In this document: in pieces, positions 59,971 through 64,000 of the stretch
Layout of the letters: every line of letters begins with the position of its first letter
Numbering within the stretch: position 1 is the first letter of the stretch
Source: Apricaphanius iberus
Taxonomy: Eukaryota; Chordata; Actinopteri; Cyprinodontiformes; Aphaniidae
Length of the DNA stretch: 64,000 nucleotides
NCBI GenBank assembly: GCA_028564705.1
Contig: JAPXFQ010000804.1
Span: forward strand, 2,356,001-2,420,000
Reading direction: 5' to 3'
The notes under the pieces: model-generated
Told to the model about the DNA's origin: nothing
The model's database searches: none
What the model saw: only the letters and a program-made list of their open reading frames with translations
Translations under genes and position numbers: made by a program

Positions 59971-61002
59971 ATGTCCACCCCGACGAGCCCTGAAGTGTCT
60001 GACTCTGCGGTCCCCTGCCAAACATTCTCTTCCTCGGCGGAGAACAGCAGATTCCTGGAGGCCGGTCCTGACCAAGGGCTTGTCCCCGTGACGCGGCCCT
60101 CATTGCTACCACGACGCCTGTTGCGTTTACGAGCACGCAGAAGCCACCTGAGTCCTGTTAGACGCCGCAAAAGGGTGATGATTCCCGCCGATAAGAAAGA
60201 TGCCACCTACTGGGATAAGAGGCGCAAGAACAACGAGGCGGCCAAGCGGTCCCGTGAGAAGCGACGAATCAACGACCTGCTAATGGAGGGTCAGCTTCTG
60301 GCTCTGAGTGAAGAGAACGCCCAGCTGCGGGCTCAGGTGCTCAACATGCAGTACCACAGCAACTTGAGTTTGGAACAAGGCAAAGCTGTGCCTGCAGCAT
60401 CCCCTGCATCCGTGCTGGGTTCCACTCTGACTTTATCCCCCCACACCCCTGGTTTCCTACATGCGGGACTCTGGCGACCAGGCGCGAACAGCTCATCTGC
60501 TCTTTCTGATGTGAGGCAGCAAGAAAGAGCGATGCACCCATTTGAGAGCAAGTTTCCTTATTTGAGCTCAGTTTTTAACCCCTTAAGTCATCATTATTTT
60601 TTCACACAAGGCCCCGTCCCTCTATCAGGGCCCCGAGTCCTCTCCGATGGAGGAGCTGCAGGGGTCTGCAGGCCAGGAGAGGGGGACATCGACCAGCGGC
60701 AGGTCTCCTCCAGCGACGACATTTCCATATCTACTGATCGATCTCCCCTGCCTCTCTCCGCCCTGGCAACGCTTCTGCCCCCTTTTGACCCCATCCAGCA
60801 TGCCTCCCCCATCCCATATCCGCACCAGAACTGGGTAGTACCCCATCTGAACCACCAAGCAGTGTGGCGCTCCTCATACCTGCAGAGACCCACCGTCTAC
60901 CCCGGCCGGCCCGTTCACATGCAAGGGAGACAGGGTCAGGGCGTCGGCGTGGAGGAACACTTCCAGAGGGGATTCATGAGCCGGCTCAATACGGAGCAAT
61001 GA
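59971..61002 (+). CDS. nfil3-like: NFIL3/E4BP4-like bZIP transcriptional repressor
   Basis: Single uninterrupted CDS of 343 codons. Residues 74-127 form an NFIL3-type bZIP: KKDATYWDKRRKNNEAAKRS, the basic region NNEAAKRSREKRR at 87-99, then a leucine zipper with ALSEENAQL. NFIL3 binds TTAYGTAA sites as a dimer in the nucleus and represses transcription in clock, immune and metabolic settings. The CDS being in one exon matches known NFIL3 genes. It is shorter than human NFIL3 (462 aa), and has an unusual Arg-rich stretch at 48-68 before the bZIP. The C-terminal half is Pro/Ser-rich without a fold I can name. Fish carry several nfil3 paralogues; which one this is cannot be settled here. Start chosen at the first ATG after a good acceptor, context GGCGACATGT. 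Confidence 0.92.
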   Translation: MSTPTSPEVSDSAVPCQTFSSSAENSRFLEAGPDQGLVPVTRPSLLPRRLLRLRARRSHLSPVRRRKRVMIPADKKDATYWDKRRKNNEAAKRSREKRRINDLLMEGQLLALSEENAQLRAQVLNMQYHSNLSLEQGKAVPAASPASVLGSTLTLSPHTPGFLHAGLWRPGANSSSALSDVRQQERAMHPFESKFPYLSSVFNPLSHHYFFTQGPVPLSGPRVLSDGGAAGVCRPGEGDIDQRQVSSSDDISISTDRSPLPLSALATLLPPFDPIQHASPIPYPHQNWVVPHLNHQAVWRSSYLQRPTVYPGRPVHMQGRQGQGVGVEEHFQRGFMSRLNTEQ

Positions 61003-61203
61003 TAAAAACCCAGTTAGGATGGACACCTGCACCTCAACATTACAAAACTGATCTTTGCTAAGAAAAACGAACAAATCCATACAAACAATGAAAAAGCGAG
61101 ATGAATATTTTCCAATACCCAGTGCATACGTCATGCGGATGATAACTGTTTTGGTGGATATTAAAATAGTTATGCATGTTTTCCATTCAGCTCATCGTGT
61201 TAA

Positions 61204-61209
61204 AATAAA
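61204..61209 (+). terminator. candidate poly(A) signal of the nfil3-like gene
   Basis: AATAAA about 200 bases after the stop codon, in the right sense. The implied 3' UTR is short. Confidence 0.5.
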
Positions 61210-61229
61210 AATTTCAGCTGCAACTGAGT

Positions 61230-64000
61230 TTCTGTTGCACGCTGCACTCTTGTTCTGGTGCTAATCAATTTCATGCAATCGTGACTGTGAAACTGTGAGA
61301 CTGTGAGATTTGATTTGATGATTTATAACATTAATTAAATTAACCAATGAAACATTCAGAATTTTTGGGGGGTTGAATACAAATAAGTATTCACTTCATT
61401 TGCTTGCAGACAGGTAATTTTATTCATTTATTTTTACTAGTTTAGCCTACCTGTGGTAAGAAAAAAAAACAAGAAAAAAAAAAAACGTTCGCCAACTGCG
61501 CCAACGAAACTGGATGCTCGTTTGCTTGGTCTTCCCCTTTATCCCCACTGCGTGTTTCCCCAGCACGCTGTGATTCACTGGAAAACCAAACATTCAACCG
61601 TCCAGGTCAGGTTAACGACAAAACATTCCGCTCCCATGTAAGATCCGTGGTAATAACTTTCTCTATATAAGCGGGGAAACTCAATATAACAAACAAAAAC
61701 ATTGGAGTAATTAGTCGGGAAAATGACAAATATGCAAAAAAAATATTCTCAAAAAATGTAATTCCTTCTCAGTTTTGACAAGACCCCGATTAATTTTATT
61801 ATGGATGTAAATATAATTAGAAATAAGGTTCCCAGCGTCTTACCTAAATCAGGATTTTGTTTTATAAAAAGTTTCAGATTTGGGTCCCTATGGGGTTCTA
61901 TTTACGTGGCATTCTTTTTTGGTTCCTCTTTTTGGACATTCAATTTTTCTTCTCAAAAGATTGTCTGTCATTGAAGAGCAAGGCTTATTTTTAATTTTTT
62001 TTGTCAAATTAGTTTCTTATTTATAAAATGGTAAAGAAACGTCAAAAGTTTGACATTAACTAACGATCACTTTCCAAAGAACCGAACTTTGATTAAACGT
62101 CCACGTATGTTCCAGCAGAGGGAGCTACAACATAACCAATGACAAAAATTGCGCTGTTCCGTGTCAGCCTATTCTGAAAGAGTTTTGCAGCTAACAGTTA
62201 AAACTATTCAGTTTGGAATATTAGATATTTTACCTTACCTTATAGATAATATAGATAACATATGCACATTATGTGTAGATAATAAAAAGTTTATGACTTT
62301 ATGAAATAACGCCACAGAGAGATGTGGTATATGGTCTACTTTAATTTGTAACAGGATTAAATGTTGCTTATCATGTTTTATTCAAGTATTTAACATATTT
62401 CACTATCCTAGTAATGAATTTAGATTTGTGGTTACTGTTATTCCTTATTCAAGTTATTTTTTTAATTTCTTTCACTCTGCACAGCATAAATGGTGTCCAA
62501 AGTCAGTCCTCAAGTTCTTTCTCCACTTCCACTCATTTGAATCAAAGTATGGTTAATCAGAAGGCCTCTTTGGACCTTTATGATATATGCAGAGGAGGTA
62601 GTTGGACCATTTGAATCAGCTATGTTGGAGAACATAGCCCATAAGAAAGAGGAGGAAGACAGATTTAACAGATCATTGTACCTATGTCCCCACATGTTAT
62701 ATAATCCCAAGTTTTAAATCTGAAATAGCAACAACAAAGAATCATCTCCATGTCAAACAATTATTTTCACTGTTGGTAAGCTGTATATATGGATAGAAAA
62801 AAAGACTCCACTCACTGCAAGTGTTTTAGCTCTAGCTCTAGCTTTAGCTCGGAGTTGTCCTCTTGTCACAGCTGAGCCTCTAAGTAAGCAGATTGAGCTG
62901 TGAAGAGCAGAAACAAACTTGCAAACATGTACTATCACCTTTGACATCTTTGCTGATAACTCCCAACAACTTCTGTATTTTCTGTGAATCTGAGGCTAAC
63001 AAGATTTATTTAAAACTACTGGAGAGATAAAAGGCAGCTCAGGTTTGCTCTCCACAATGTGCTTCAGTAAGTCAGACCTGTGTATGTTCCTTACACTGTC
63101 TCTTTTATTGCTACTCCTACAACTCTAAACCTTTTTTTTTAAAGAAAGAAGAAGCAGGTCAAAATCTGAACAGTAAAGTTGTCAGCAGAACTTACGAGTT
63201 AATATGAATGCAGCTATAGTTCACACAGCAGTTATGTAAATACAATGTGCTTATATGAACAATTGCAAAAACATGTAATGTTGAACTCATGAAGTTTTAT
63301 CACACAATACACAGACAGTTTCTGAAATCGGCAGAAGCGTTGTAGAGGGAAGACCCCTGTGTTGGCAAGCCACTGATACCACAACACGTTTGTGATCAAG
63401 GGGGGAGTCAGTCATTTTTCATGTGACAACAGAGGTGGACAGTCAGACTTAAATACAGGAAAACAACACAAAGGCTGAGAGAAAGCAAAGAAAGAGGTGA
63501 GAAGCAAACCAGTGCAATATCCCCTTAGGCTCACGTGAGCATTATTACCTGATACAGCCTCAGAGCAGAGTTAGGGCTCTTAACTTGCACTTTTCTACTT
63601 AGTGAGACCACATTCAACTCTGCCACAGGTTCACCGCCAGCTTGGCTTCACTGGAGTTTGGAGTTTGAAGGTAAGGCCGAAGTTCTGCTCTCGTAAAACA
63701 AAGATCTAGGAAAGTAAATGGCTAATGTGTTAATCAGACATTTTTATTGATTTATGAACATTATCTTGTGGTGACTGCAGCTCACTATATAGACAAAGTG
63801 AGCAAATCAGGTCATCAAAAATGATCTGCTGTCAAAAGTGGTTTTAAGTGGGTCAGTTAGTTAAAGAATTGTGCTAATGTATTGAATAAAAGTGATTCTT
63901 AATTATTTAAGTGCTTTAATAAGAGGAAGTAGCTCTACGCTCGCAAGAGTAAGCAAGATTACACATAAGCAACCTGTTTCTGTTTATTTTAAGCAAACAA
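61230..64000. other. sequence downstream of the nfil3-like gene
   Basis: Only a degenerate MITE-like repeat (62485-62720) and a short alternating AGCTCTAGCTCTAGCTTTAGCTC patch near 62829 are visible. No exon of a following gene recognised. Confidence 0.45.
62485..62720. repeat. small fish MITE-like repeat, degenerate copy
   Basis: Starts with ATGGTGTCCAAAGTCAGTCCTCAAG and includes TTTGAATCAAAG and TTTGAATCAGCT in inverted positions, the layout of the family at 16095. Strongly diverged. Confidence 0.35.

Noticed and set aside
60333..60893. Several antisense frames over the nfil3-like CDS
   Set aside because: Shadows of the GC-rich coding exon; no domain or independent signal.

Overview
The window reads as a nuclear chromosome segment of a teleost fish. 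It has vertebrate-type split genes with GT-AG introns and many fish-typical repeats: several Tc1/mariner relics, L2-like and L1-like LINE pieces, hAT-type elements with 8-bp target duplications, a tRNA-derived SINE in two copies, a recurrent small fish repeat, and long AT and CA microsatellites. There is no operon structure, and nearly all long reading frames outside the items listed are chance or transposon-derived.

Region 0.9-36 kb (minus strand) is one large gene for a P4-type ATPase (phospholipid flippase) of the ATP8B group, closest in my reading to ATP8B3. I assembled 27 coding exons by hand. All splice phases join into one open frame of about 1106 codons, running from an ATG at 35312 to a stop at 1188. 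The DGET, DKTGT, KGAD, TGDK and GDGAND motifs are intact. Some usually conserved membrane-gate and hinge residues are changed, and the C-terminal tail is short. The introns carry most of the transposons, including a stack in intron 20 in which an L2 LINE is split by a hAT-like element that itself holds two abutting TTAA-type elements.

Region 36-59 kb is a gene-poor intergenic stretch of about 23 kb. It holds transposon debris: Tc1 relics, a long-armed inverted-repeat element, a minus-strand L2-like LINE with a 235-codon reverse-transcriptase frame, an L1-like LINE interrupted by a hAT element, a second L2-like 3' end, a telomere-like patch and several microsatellites.

Region 59-61.2 kb (plus strand) holds an intronless-CDS bZIP repressor gene of the NFIL3/E4BP4 family (343 codons) with a probable noncoding first exon. 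It lies head-to-head with the flippase gene. The last 2.8 kb shows only repeat debris. I see no CRISPR array, rRNA, genuine tRNA or microbial-type system. The main points for a second look are the divergent flippase motifs, the nested transposons, two unclassified inverted-repeat elements, and a single NFIL3-type site next to the flippase start.
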